A DNA stretch of 64,000 bases. Origin: Pseudoalteromonas rubra. Lineage in GTDB: Bacteria > Pseudomonadota > Gammaproteobacteria > Enterobacterales > Alteromonadaceae. The position numbers and the translations under genes are program-made. The stretch spans positions 496,001-560,000 of the forward strand of contig NZ_AHCD03000035.1 of assembly GCF_000238295.3 (NCBI RefSeq). The letters run 5' to 3'. Below the pieces are notes generated by a model. That model was not told the origin of the DNA. It searched no databases and saw only the letters and a list, made by a program, of their open reading frames with translations. How positions within the stretch are numbered: the first letter of the stretch is position 1; every line of letters starts with the position of its first letter. Below are positions 45,775 to 53,850 of this stretch, in pieces.

Positions 45775-46773
45775 TCAATGCTTGTTCGCACCAGTGCGCT
45801 TTATCACGGCTGAAATAAACTGTTCTGGATTATCAAGACCGATAAAAATGTACCCTACCGCGCCTTGCGGCTCAGCCAACTCAATTTTGACATTCGGGTT
45901 ACCAGCGTAATTGTAACGCTTTACGCACTGGGCTCTTACCACATATTCGTCATGCGATTGTATTTTGGCGATGTTTCTTAAAGGGATAACAAACGAATGA
46001 AACAGGCCATAACGAATAACTAGCTCATTACCAACCAAAGAGACCGGCCTGCGGGACACCGCGCGATACTCTGCAACAAAGAAGACCAAGCTTGCAAAGG
46101 TAAGAAAAGTCACAATATTCGCAGCCAACGGTGACCACACAAAATGTAAAAATAGATGCATGATCGGCATTTCGAGGACAATCAAGAAAATGAACCCAAG
46201 TAAGTTACTCTTTGCGCCATCTTTTTGGTGATATGTAAAGTGCTGCTCACCACAAAAGTGCTCTGCTTTTACTCGCTTTGCAAAGAGCGCAAAAGTCCAC
46301 ATGCGTATTTCGAAGGTAAATAACCTCGCCAAAGTGCTGTCACCCAAATACCGATTAACTGGTGTTTCTATCGCTCTATCCGGGTCTTCGAGCTGACCGA
46401 TGGCAACCTTAATTGAAAAATACACGGTGATGGCCGCCACCAGTTCGAGCAACAAAATTGCCGCTATAACAAAGTAACGGCCGCTTTCAAGGTAATGCCA
46501 AAGCAATTTGCTGTGTTCGGGAATAATATAACTCCCCACCAAAATAGCCAAACACACCAGGACAGCCGCTTTTAGCAAAGCTTGCTTATTATTCTTGACA
46601 CATAAGAAGCACAAGACGGGTAGTACAAGCAACGCATCTAAAAGATATAGCCACTCAAAATTTGCATGACCATAATCATTTAGCCAGCTATCTGATTGGT
46701 AATAGACCCCCCACCAGATTGAAATACATAGCAGAAATATCACTGGGACTTTTGACTTTATCGAGTCACTCAT
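45775..46773 (-). CDS. Multi-pass membrane protein with C-terminal PH-like domain
   Basis: 332 aa. Four hydrophobic segments in the first 125 residues (VPVIFLLCISIWWGVYY and others), an amphipathic cytosolic stretch with TFEIRMWTFALFAKRVKAEH, two more helices (LLGFIFLIVLEMPIMHLFLH; IVTFLTFASLVFFVAEYRAV) and a final soluble part that alternates strands (SLVGNELVIRYGLFHSFVIP). The ending looks like a bacterial PH/YdbS-type domain. Monocistronic; not assigned to a family. Confidence 0.6.
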   Translation of the reverse strand: MSDSIKSKVPVIFLLCISIWWGVYYQSDSWLNDYGHANFEWLYLLDALLVLPVLCFLCVKNNKQALLKAAVLVCLAILVGSYIIPEHSKLLWHYLESGRYFVIAAILLLELVAAITVYFSIKVAIGQLEDPDRAIETPVNRYLGDSTLARLFTFEIRMWTFALFAKRVKAEHFCGEQHFTYHQKDGAKSNLLGFIFLIVLEMPIMHLFLHFVWSPLAANIVTFLTFASLVFFVAEYRAVSRRPVSLVGNELVIRYGLFHSFVIPLRNIAKIQSHDEYVVRAQCVKRYNYAGNPNVKIELAEPQGAVGYIFIGLDNPEQFISAVIKRTGANKH

Positions 46774-47434
46774 ACACCTTTCCTTTTGATGTAGTACTTA
46801 ACATTAAACTTTACACAGAACACGCTGATTTTTAGCTCTGTAATATCCCATATTGTACAGACCTGCATTGCTGTGTATCAAAGGTAATTTTGAAGGCTTT
46901 ATGTCACTATACTTGCGCGGTGATTTAGCTATCATCTGGCGGATGATGTGTTATTTAACAACAGAAAGTCGATGCCACTTTTTGATATCTCATAAAAGCT
47001 ATCATCCCTTTACCGATTTTAACTAAGCAGGCTCCTCTAAGTGAGGGACCATTGTACTCATAGCATATAATAACCTGCCGTCGCATCGTGGCACGAGCTC
47101 CGTCACTTGCTGCTATATATTTAGATATTCCAGTTGGGCAATACCAAAAGTTCCAACCATGAAATAAGGAAATCAAAAATTAAGGGGAGACTAGCCGGGC
47201 CGCTTTCTTTGGTTCATGTCAGCATTTTTAGATAAATGAAATAGTCACGGGACATTAAATGCCATGTCATAACTCGCCAGACAAGAAGCTAGGCTAGCGC
47301 TGCTCACTGATTACTTTGGCTGGCTGCAACTTCCTCTGCCTTTCTCAATTACCATGTTCTGTGATACGGGTTAACCTGCACTACCCAAGTTAGAGCACCG
47401 CAAACTAAAAACCGCTTAACCATGGCAAACCTGC
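46774..47434. other. Intergenic stretch, no supported gene
   Basis: 661 bp. A 73-codon minus-strand frame at 46955-47176 has no good ribosome-binding site and an odd Cys/Gly composition. I see no repeat or RNA gene. Confidence 0.5.
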
Positions 47435-47881
47435 TCAAAGGTCAACCAATACGTGCTCTTGCTTTTGCCCGTTCTCCTGTGCCCGCTCTAGGCCTTTTTG
47501 ATACTCTTGCGCGATCATTTCTTCTATCACTGACGCTTTCTCATTGAAGTCTTTTTCTGATAAATAGCCAGCTTCAAATAGATCCTCAAGCTCGTCCAGC
47601 TTCTCTTGCAGCTGTTTGATCTTTTCAAGATTGACACCCAGGCGCTGCATTATAATGGCTTCTTGCATCTCGCCCAAAAAGTTGTCGTTGCGGATCGTCG
47701 TCTGCAACTCTTTTCGCTGATATTGCAAACTAACCTCAGAGGGTTGAGGCTCGGGCATTTCCATAGCAAGTTCCTGGCTGAAGCCAGAGTCTGTATTTCC
47801 ACTCCCCGGCAATTTACTGCCAGTGTCGACTTTGATTTCAGCAGCCAATGGGCCAGCACCGGCCGTTTTGTACATTAACAT
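47435..47881 (-). CDS. Cytosolic coiled-coil protein of unknown function
   Basis: 148 aa from ATG 47881, which has AAGGAG 5 nt upstream. N-terminal 50 residues are disordered and Gly/Ser/Pro-rich. Residues 65-135 form a long amphipathic helix (LEKIKQLQEKLDELEDLFEA). The middle stretch LSEKDFNEKASVIEEMIAQE suggests a dimeric coiled coil. Unknown family. Marks the low-coordinate end of a run of small minus-strand genes. Confidence 0.65.
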   Translation of the reverse strand: MLMYKTAGAGPLAAEIKVDTGSKLPGSGNTDSGFSQELAMEMPEPQPSEVSLQYQRKELQTTIRNDNFLGEMQEAIIMQRLGVNLEKIKQLQEKLDELEDLFEAGYLSEKDFNEKASVIEEMIAQEYQKGLERAQENGQKQEHVLVDL

Positions 47882-48143
47882 GGTAACTCCTTGATACATT
47901 TCTGATACCTATCTGTATGTATCAAAATTTGAGCCAACTGTTAGATTGTTATGTTAGGCAGGTCTGAAGCAGAGTTGAGATTGAGTGACGGCCTAATATT
48001 TAGCCTGCATGCATTCATTACTCCGCAACCATAAAAAGCACCTGATACAGGACACAACACCATCAAAAAGGCTTTTCAGCTCAGGCTCGTATACTAGATA
48101 CGAATTCTCTGTGCAATTGATTAACTCTCACCCAGTGTGAGTG

Positions 48144-48452
48144 TTAGAAATCAATGTCCCCACCATTGCCTTTAGTACTGAGCAAATAACGAAATAAACG
48201 ACCCAGACCCCGCAAAAACCAACTGATTACATCGATTGGAAACTCAATCATCTCTTCGAGGAAATCCATTGTTGCGCTTTCTGTCTCGCGTTTCCCGCGT
48301 TTTTTACTTGGCCAGAGCACGTATGATATAAAATACAAAAAGCCACCAACTAGCAAACAGGCCCAATGAAAGTGGCCGGTCAACACACCCAAAATCAGAC
48401 AGGTTCCGGTAAAAAAGCCCATAAGGGCTAAAGCAACTTTTAACTGTTCCAT
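48144..48452 (-). CDS. Small two-helix membrane protein
   Basis: 102 aa. Two adjacent helices (VALALMGFFTGTCLILGVLT; FHWACLLVGGFLYFISYVLW) are followed by a basic patch (KKRGKRE) and an amphipathic helix (MIEFPIDVISWFLRGLGRLF). AGGACA precedes the ATG. Function unknown. Confidence 0.65.
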   Translation of the reverse strand: MEQLKVALALMGFFTGTCLILGVLTGHFHWACLLVGGFLYFISYVLWPSKKRGKRETESATMDFLEEMIEFPIDVISWFLRGLGRLFRYLLSTKGNGGDIDF

Positions 48453-48536
48453 AGTTCATGTCCTTTTATGCGCCATCTCCAAACGCAGTCAAATCTGGGG
48501 AGAAAGTAAACAAAGCGATGAAGCTGACAAGCCTTG

Positions 48537-48974
48537 TTAGGGCACCTTAAACTCCTTAATTGAATAACTACACTCATCATCAACAACCTGATCATCCCAG
48601 TCAACCTCAATGTTCACTGGAAAGCCGTATAATGGGTGGTATTCAATTCGCAGGGCATCTGCATTCAGAATTGCCTCTTTTGCCAAATCGAAGCGCCCTT
48701 CAATAGTCACCTTTTGCTTCCCTTCTAATAATTGAGGCTTTCCTTCAACCACTTGCACTTTGCTGTAGTCCACAAACATGCAGGCGTCAGTCGCAATAAA
48801 TGAGTATTCCGTTAATTCAAAGCCTTTCCATTGCATGCTCTGTCTTTCTACTCTTTCAACTGTTTCTGCATTGTTGACCCAATGCATAATGCCCCAAAAT
48901 GAGATAACCAGGAAAATTGACATGCCCAGCGTAAAAATTATGGAATATGCACTTTTTGAACTAAAAATTACCAT
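48537..48974 (-). CDS. Membrane-anchored protein of unknown function, candidate cassette gene
   Basis: 145 aa. One N-terminal helix (YSIIFTLGMSIFLVISFWGI) and a periplasmic beta-rich domain (FIATDACMFVDYSKVQVVEG) with two Cys that could pair. Its stop codon lies in CCCTAACAAGGC, the form seen where an integron cassette gene runs into its attC site. Not recognised. Confidence 0.6.
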   Translation of the reverse strand: MVIFSSKSAYSIIFTLGMSIFLVISFWGIMHWVNNAETVERVERQSMQWKGFELTEYSFIATDACMFVDYSKVQVVEGKPQLLEGKQKVTIEGRFDLAKEAILNADALRIEYHPLYGFPVNIEVDWDDQVVDDECSYSIKEFKVP

Positions 48975-49183
48975 TACTGTTCTCTAACTACTCATCAGGG
49001 AAATTAGTTCCAAATAGCTATAATATCCAGGAGTGAAAAACCAGTGCCTTCAGCACATTAAGAACCACCCCAGGCAGGATTAATTCACCTTATAACATAT
49101 AGAGCCAATAAAAACCCAAATGCATACTCACTACCCAACAGAAGAAGGCACGACATGGTTTCCCAGTTTTTTATGAGGCGTAG

Positions 49184-49516
49184 CTACACATCATCACCAA
49201 TATGGCTAGCTATCTTATAAAGAGCTATACAAGCTAACAAAAATGGAATACTCAATATCACAAAAAAAATACTTTCGACTAATATCTCACTTTCTGCCGC
49301 CGTTCCCATCAAAATGTCCATTGTTACCCACTGTGCAATTGAAACAGCTACAATTCCTAATATCGAGTAAAACAGAACATTCCTCCAGGGTAGCCCTTTA
49401 ACCCGACTGAATTTATAAGCAGCAATACAGACAATTATGGTACTTACTAAACCAATCAGAGCCTCAACCGCTTGAGAAACAGAATAAATGACAAAAAAAG
49501 CACTATTCCCTTCCAT
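49184..49516 (-). CDS. Small four-helix membrane protein
   Basis: 110 aa. Helices at about 5-30, 40-62 and 72-100 (FVIYSVSQAVEALIGLVSTI; NVLFYSILGIVAVSIAQWVT; SIFFVILSIPFLLACIALYK). GGAG lies upstream of the ATG. No family assigned; typical of small accessory membrane proteins. Confidence 0.6.
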   Translation of the reverse strand: MEGNSAFFVIYSVSQAVEALIGLVSTIIVCIAAYKFSRVKGLPWRNVLFYSILGIVAVSIAQWVTMDILMGTAAESEILVESIFFVILSIPFLLACIALYKIASHIGDDV

Positions 49517-49611
49517 ACTTCACACTCCTCTATACAATGTGCCACCCACGCCTTACCTAAAATAGAACAAAAAACATTATAAGAGCATCAACATTGCTGT
49601 TGCTAAAAAGC

Positions 49612-50007
49612 TCATGACTCGTAAATATCACTCCATTCTTCGATGGCATCCCAGCCTACTTCCAGATCTACTACCCTCGCATTTGCATGATAAGTTTTTC
49701 GATAAGAAAATATGTTGTCTGTTAGCCTGAAATCACTAACAAAACCTTTCTCCACAACCTCCAGGCGAGATACTAATTTATTATCTAAATCAAAAATTGC
49801 GACTCTTGTTTTAGGTCCCTTTTTATAGTCTGTTGTAAGCCATTCTTGAATGGCCAAATAACGACCATTTAGCAATTCACTGCGATCAAACCCATAGTAG
49901 AAACCCGGCACTTTATGTCCTTCAATCTCTAATGAGTAATATGCGGGGCCAAATTTGATTTCGCTCTCGTAGCTTAACTGATAGTGCACCTTTAATTTCT
50001 TCATCAT
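49612..50007 (-). CDS. Cytosolic beta-rich protein, second gene of an overlapping pair
   Basis: 131 aa. Mostly beta: YQLSYESEIKFGPAYYSLEI, VAIFDLDNKLVSRLEVVE. Two tandem ATGs (50007, 50004) overlap the TGATGA stop of the upstream 73-aa gene, so translation is probably coupled. The build (small, acidic, paired) resembles immunity-protein genes, but no toxin gene is adjacent. Unknown. Confidence 0.6.
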   Translation of the reverse strand: MMKKLKVHYQLSYESEIKFGPAYYSLEIEGHKVPGFYYGFDRSELLNGRYLAIQEWLTTDYKKGPKTRVAIFDLDNKLVSRLEVVEKGFVSDFRLTDNIFSYRKTYHANARVVDLEVGWDAIEEWSDIYES

Positions 50008-50225
50008 TTGACTAATGATTTTGCCTGTTGAATACAGTTATTTAGAGTTTCCCTAAAATCAACACCCGAACAACCGACTTTACGTCCCAGCGTATCCTCT
50101 CCTTCTGCTGAATATTGAGATGGACCTACTTCTCTGCAACGAAAACGCCAATCATCAATCCCTGTATCGATTGGATATTCCCGAGACAGCTCCAGTAGTG
50201 ACTTTCTGGTTATTTGTGATTTCAA
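50004..50225 (-). CDS. Small cytosolic protein, first gene of an overlapping pair
   Basis: 73 aa: ITRKSLLELSREYPIDTGID, WRFRCREVGPSQYSAEGEDT. Three Cys (FRCRE, VGCSG, NNCIQ). The downstream 131-aa gene starts within its stop codon. A two-gene unit; function unknown. Confidence 0.55.
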   Translation of the reverse strand: MKSQITRKSLLELSREYPIDTGIDDWRFRCREVGPSQYSAEGEDTLGRKVGCSGVDFRETLNNCIQQAKSLVK

Positions 50226-50431
50226 AGTATTTCCTCGAAACGCTGTTATTGCTTTGCGCCCTCTATGTTCAAAGCCATCGCTAATTGCACTTTAACACCC
50301 AAACTTGATTGCTCTGAGCTTACTACTTAAAGATTAGGGCCTGTTTTTTCAATATTGATGCAATAAAAACCATATTTTGAATACTCTCATAAGACACAGG
50401 AACACAAGCGATAACTAAAAAGGCTGCTGAA

Positions 50432-50722
50432 TTAAAAGCAACCTTCAGCTAAGATCAGCTTACTCTTAGTTGTGCTATGGCGTATCGCAAACAAAGGTTG
50501 TGCCTCGGGATCAGCTAAAAACCCCTTAGCGATATCCTTGCTTGGGAACTCCAGTACAACAACTCTTTCCGGGTGCCAGTCCCCTTCCATGACCTCGGGC
50601 TCAACCCCCTGGACAACGTATCTTCCGCCATGCTTTCTAATGAACTCGGGAATTTCTTTAATATATTCTTTAAAACGAGGAAAGTCGGTAATAGAAAAGT
50701 CTAGAATTAAATATCCTTTCAA
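50432..50722 (-). CDS. DUF1330 family protein
   Basis: 96 aa, the usual length. Ferredoxin-like dimeric alpha/beta-barrel pattern: GYLILDFSITDFPRFKEYIK, HGGRYVVQGVEPEVMEGDWH, ERVVVLEFPSKDIAKGF, then the DPEAQPLFAIR segment. AAGGAGTA lies before the ATG. Function of the family is unknown; structures suggest small-ligand binding. Confidence 0.85.
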   Translation of the reverse strand: MKGYLILDFSITDFPRFKEYIKEIPEFIRKHGGRYVVQGVEPEVMEGDWHPERVVVLEFPSKDIAKGFLADPEAQPLFAIRHSTTKSKLILAEGCF

Positions 50723-50875
50723 AATAAGTACTCCTTTATATAGGTTAACAATGAAATATCAATGTATCTAACGCCTGTAATTAAGTGTTCACACTGAGGT
50801 GACAGAACTCGCCTAACCTCTTACCAAAACGCCGCACTTAATCATTCACCTGACGTGCTTTGTAACTATCCCAAA

Positions 50876-50906
50876 CTCATTGCAATGACTAACCATTTGC
50901 AATGAG
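50876..50906. terminator. Hairpin at the 3' end of a small gene
   Basis: Perfect 10-bp stem CTCATTGCAA / TTGCAATGAG with an 11-nt loop that contains the stop codon region of the 104-aa gene (stop at 50889). Probable terminator on the minus strand. Confidence 0.5.
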
Positions 50907-51203
50907 CATTGTCTCCAGACTCATACCAATACAAAACTCTCGCAGCAGAGAAATAAAACTCTGTACCTTTCGAGTATCTGTTTTTATTTCTCCCACAATC
51001 TTGCACATCTCCTCAGGGCGGAAACCTGTTGACCTTGCTGTATAATCTTCTAGACCGATAGCGCTGTAGGTTGGCTCATTCACATATTTCCTTCGGCATT
51101 TACACCTGCATAAAACGCCACTTAAACACCAGGCGCGTTCAGATGCGGTATACCACTCGGCGACGCGCAATGCACCTGCTTCAGTGTATCCGTTAAACGC
51201 CAT
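50889..51203 (-). CDS. Small protein of unknown function overlapping a DUF7684-like gene
   Basis: 104 aa, starting inside the last 11 bp of the upstream gene. Contains a Cys/Arg-rich patch (SGVLCRCKCRRKYVNE), which may bind metal or simply be the result of translating a non-coding segment. The C-terminal half (EEMCKIVGEIKTDTRKVQSF) is more gene-like. The call is uncertain. Confidence 0.4.
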   Translation of the reverse strand: MAFNGYTEAGALRVAEWYTASERAWCLSGVLCRCKCRRKYVNEPTYSAIGLEDYTARSTGFRPEEMCKIVGEIKTDTRKVQSFISLLREFCIGMSLETMLIANG

Positions 51204-51603
51204 AGTATTGATGCCGAATTACATCTTCATTATCGTTTGGAGAAAGGTGTAAAACGACTGTATTTTTTAGTTCAACTAAAGGGTGAAATGCACAATTCCT
51301 GGAAAACCAAAAAACGTCTTCCAGACTCTCATCTTGATGCCAGGTAGTGTATACGAACGATTTTTCTGGCACTTCGTTGAAATTGAACTGTTGAAGGTTT
51401 GCCATGTCTACAGAGGTATCCCATGAACCGCAATCCTTTCCCCAGGCCATCATGTAAAGACATCCTGAGTCCACCAGCCATTTGCTTATAGTTTGTTGTC
51501 TTGCACAGCTAACTTCATCCTCAATGACGACGACACAGCGGTAAGGATTTAGAGGTTCATGATGTGGCAGTTCTTGCTCACCAGGTAAATGGATGTACCT
51601 CAT
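51193..51603 (-). CDS. DUF7684-like protein
   Basis: 136 aa. The pattern MRYIHLPGEQELPH, YRCVVVIEDEVSCARQQTIS, WLVDSGCLYMMAWGKDCGSW and FVYTTWHQDESLEDVFWFSR matches a family of small proteins that I recall as DUF7684. They are thought to be accessory proteins of polymorphic toxin or integron loci, and no biochemical role is known. Cytosolic, alpha/beta. Confidence 0.6.
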   Translation of the reverse strand: MRYIHLPGEQELPHHEPLNPYRCVVVIEDEVSCARQQTISKWLVDSGCLYMMAWGKDCGSWDTSVDMANLQQFNFNEVPEKSFVYTTWHQDESLEDVFWFSRNCAFHPLVELKNTVVLHLSPNDNEDVIRHQYYGV

Positions 51604-51724
51604 CGGCGCTTACCACTCCAATGCAAGGTAATATATGAGGTGCCTTTTAGGCCCTTTAGCTTTTTATAAAAAGCACAACACATGTATTTCCCCAACCTAC
51701 TTACAGGCTCTATTGATTAGCTAG

Positions 51725-52204
51725 TCACAAGCCATTTAAATCAACTATCATACCGCGATAGTCAAACCCTTTAGATTTGTAGAAAGCTAACTCTACTTTT
51801 TTAAACGAATCAAGGTAAGCTGCTGCTAGCGGCGCAAAAAATACAGCCGCATAGTAGTGCTTTACTTCTCCATCAGGAAAGTAACCAACATCATGGATTA
51901 GCCAATGTTGTATGTCGAAAAACCTGAAAAAAACGACCGCAGCTAAACCAAACAGTAAAGATAAAAAAAGCTGACACCAAAGTACTTTATCAAATTTCCA
52001 TAAAATTCTACTGAGCCCAGATAGAAAAATGACATAAAAATAGAACACCGAAAGTAAAAATACGGCTACAAAATCGAGCTTCTCTGGCAACAAGAAAAAA
52101 CTAAATGCAGGTGCGACACACCCGAGCATATTTATTTTATATCTGTCGACGAAGGACTCGCCTTCGAATATTACATCATAGGGTAAAGAGGTTACGATTT
52201 TCAT
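51725..52204 (-). CDS. Membrane protein of unknown function
   Basis: 159 aa with about four helices (NMLGCVAPAFSFFLLPEKLD; FVAVFLLSVFYFYVIFLSGL; LFLSLLFGLAAVVFFRFF; AAVFFAPLAAAYLDSF). Unknown family, small AT-rich gene, typical of the accessory run. Confidence 0.6.
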   Translation of the reverse strand: MKIVTSLPYDVIFEGESFVDRYKINMLGCVAPAFSFFLLPEKLDFVAVFLLSVFYFYVIFLSGLSRILWKFDKVLWCQLFLSLLFGLAAVVFFRFFDIQHWLIHDVGYFPDGEVKHYYAAVFFAPLAAAYLDSFKKVELAFYKSKGFDYRGMIVDLNGL

Positions 52205-52289
52205 CTTAGTTATAAACCCTTAAAAATGTGCACCTAAATCCATTCTGAAATCAGCGCCTAAGCCGTACAAGTCCACTGTTACACGGTTT

Positions 52290-52733
52290 TTAGGTAAGAC
52301 TCTGATTAGAATGACATTTCTGAACAAGATAACAGTAATGTATTAAGGGTATTAGCATGGGAACACCAGGACTAAATAACCCCCCAACTTGAAACACTTC
52401 AGGTGACCCAAAGCCAAATATTGAGTTTATAAGCACTGAAATTGAGGCCCAAATAGCAATAATACCGCCAAAGAGAGCAAAAAAGTTACAGTAGCTTTTT
52501 GTTTTTTTAGAGAGGTGCTCTCTCGCTTTATATAACTCAACTAACAAAAGCCACAAAGAAACAATAGCCAAAGTACACATTACAAGTATTGCCAACACTA
52601 AGAACTCGTATAGTTTCACTGTTTTTGCTAACGAATCCAGTACTATGAAGTAGCCTAACATCAGCCCTCCAACGGCTAAGATCGTTGCCGGGATCAATAC
52701 CAAAACAATATCTAAGAGTAATAATTTCCGCAT
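52290..52733 (-). CDS. Membrane protein of unknown function
   Basis: 147 aa from the ATG at 52733; the longer frame begins at a TTG. Four helices (LLLDIVLVLIPATILAVGGL; YEFLVLAILVMCTLAIVSLW; YCNFFALFGGIIAIWASISV; PGVPMLIPLIHYCYLV). Not recognised. Confidence 0.55.
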   Translation of the reverse strand: MRKLLLLDIVLVLIPATILAVGGLMLGYFIVLDSLAKTVKLYEFLVLAILVMCTLAIVSLWLLLVELYKAREHLSKKTKSYCNFFALFGGIIAIWASISVLINSIFGFGSPEVFQVGGLFSPGVPMLIPLIHYCYLVQKCHSNQSLT

Positions 52734-52920
52734 AGAATTAACAAACAAGTCAATGCTCCAATATTAAGCGTCAAATACAGACTAAGCTTCATAACGACAG
52801 AGCGCTAGCCTGACGTTACATCCGCTTCATTATTGGCATGTTATGTGTATTGCCCATACCTTTTCCTGGGTAACAAAAACCCCAAAAGCAAAGTTAATAC
52901 TTGTATCTCAAGAACTGACT

Positions 52921-53397
52921 TTAATGCACTGCATTACTCGTTAAGTGTGAAAGCATACTCTGATAATTGGATACTGACTTTTTCAGGAGATTAATAATTT
53001 TATCTTCTTGTCCATCGTGAACGACAATCAAACGGCCTCTCACACTATCAAACATAGTAAAGGTAACTTCAGAGCGTTTGTATTTTATCCAGCATCCCAC
53101 CGCTAATAACACCCAAATCAAAGTGACCACCAGCCCTGCTAATAGCTTCTCAATAGAATCAACACTCAGCGAAGCCTTACCAACAGCAAATAGTGCCAGA
53201 AAAATAAAAGGTAACGCGATAAATTTCCATATCGCATTTTTTGATGTAGAACGAATGACATTTTCCACATCAATTTCATCATACTGGGCCTCAAACGCGA
53301 TAGAATCTTCTGAGTCGCTATACTCATATGACAACGCTTTGTCATTAAATACGTACTTAACTTTATGCCCTTTAAACTTCTGATAAATCGTTTCCAC
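52921..53397 (-). CDS. Two-helix membrane protein with flanking beta-rich segments
   Basis: 158 aa from a GTG with a very good ribosome-binding site (GGAGG). N-terminal strand-rich part (FKGHKVKYVFNDKALSYEYS), a helical hairpin in the membrane (FIALPFIFLALFAVGKASLS; LLAGLVVTLIWVLLAVGCWI), then strands (SEVTFTMFDSVRGRLIVVHD). It is directly downstream of a decayed mCpol-like gene. The two-helix plus beta arrangement recalls two-TM effectors that accompany mCpol in anti-phage loci, but this may be coincidence. Unknown. Confidence 0.55.
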   Translation of the reverse strand: METIYQKFKGHKVKYVFNDKALSYEYSDSEDSIAFEAQYDEIDVENVIRSTSKNAIWKFIALPFIFLALFAVGKASLSVDSIEKLLAGLVVTLIWVLLAVGCWIKYKRSEVTFTMFDSVRGRLIVVHDGQEDKIINLLKKSVSNYQSMLSHLTSNAVH

Positions 53398-53582
53398 CTG
53401 CCCTCCTGAAGTACATACACAGCAACTCGTAACCCCAGAATAGTATCATACCTATTAGATTCACTTTATGAGTACAGTTTGCATTTCATCTAGGCTTCAC
53501 TTAACCAAGAACCCTGGCAGCCATACATATGTGCATCATTATTCCACTCCAAAGATTTAAACTCTATTTCGCCCGAGAGCTT

Positions 53583-53780
53583 TCACTTTTTTAGCGCAAG
53601 TGCCGCATCACAGGCCTTTTCTCCAACTCCTACAGACCAGGTTATACCATTTTTGCTAAGCAGCTCTTGACTAACAATAAAGTCCGAAGAAGCTTTCGCT
53701 AATATACTGTCACCACCACAAAAAACCACTTCACAACCTGAAGCAAACAACAGCTCTCGCTTATGTAAAAACTCACTATT
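53583..53780 (-). pseudogene. Truncated mCpol-like (palm-domain cyclic nucleotide synthase) fragment
   Basis: 65 codons open from just after the junction at 53780, with no start codon and a stop (TAA) directly upstream in frame. The translation has the conserved palm core GCEVVFCGGDSILAKA, then NGITWSVGVGEKACDAALAL and KK. This resembles the GGD[DS] catalytic loop and S-x-GxG segment of minimal CRISPR polymerases (mCpol), which make cyclic oligonucleotides. The first about 60 residues, with the other metal-binding Asp, and the end of the protein are missing, so it cannot be active. The left junction coincides with an attC-like hairpin. Confidence 0.5.
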
Positions 53781-53850
53781 TGGTTAGCTGCAATATGAAA
53801 AAAAATCAGCCAACCAAATTTTGGTCGCTGTTAAACAGTTTGTTATTGTG
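53778..53850 (-). repeat. attC-like site after the paraoxonase-like gene
   Basis: The minus strand reads TAACAAACTGTTTAACAGCG from the stop codon of the 53843 gene, a form I associate with Pseudoalteromonas/Vibrio cassette ends. It is followed by an inverted repeat ATTTGGTTGGCTG / CAGCTAACCAAAT (53778-53819, one mismatch) with a T-rich loop. The distal arm seems truncated at the mCpol fragment. Confidence 0.45.

Noticed and set aside
46955..47176. 73-codon minus-strand ORF
   Set aside because: No convincing start and an unnatural Cys-rich composition; I treat it as chance.
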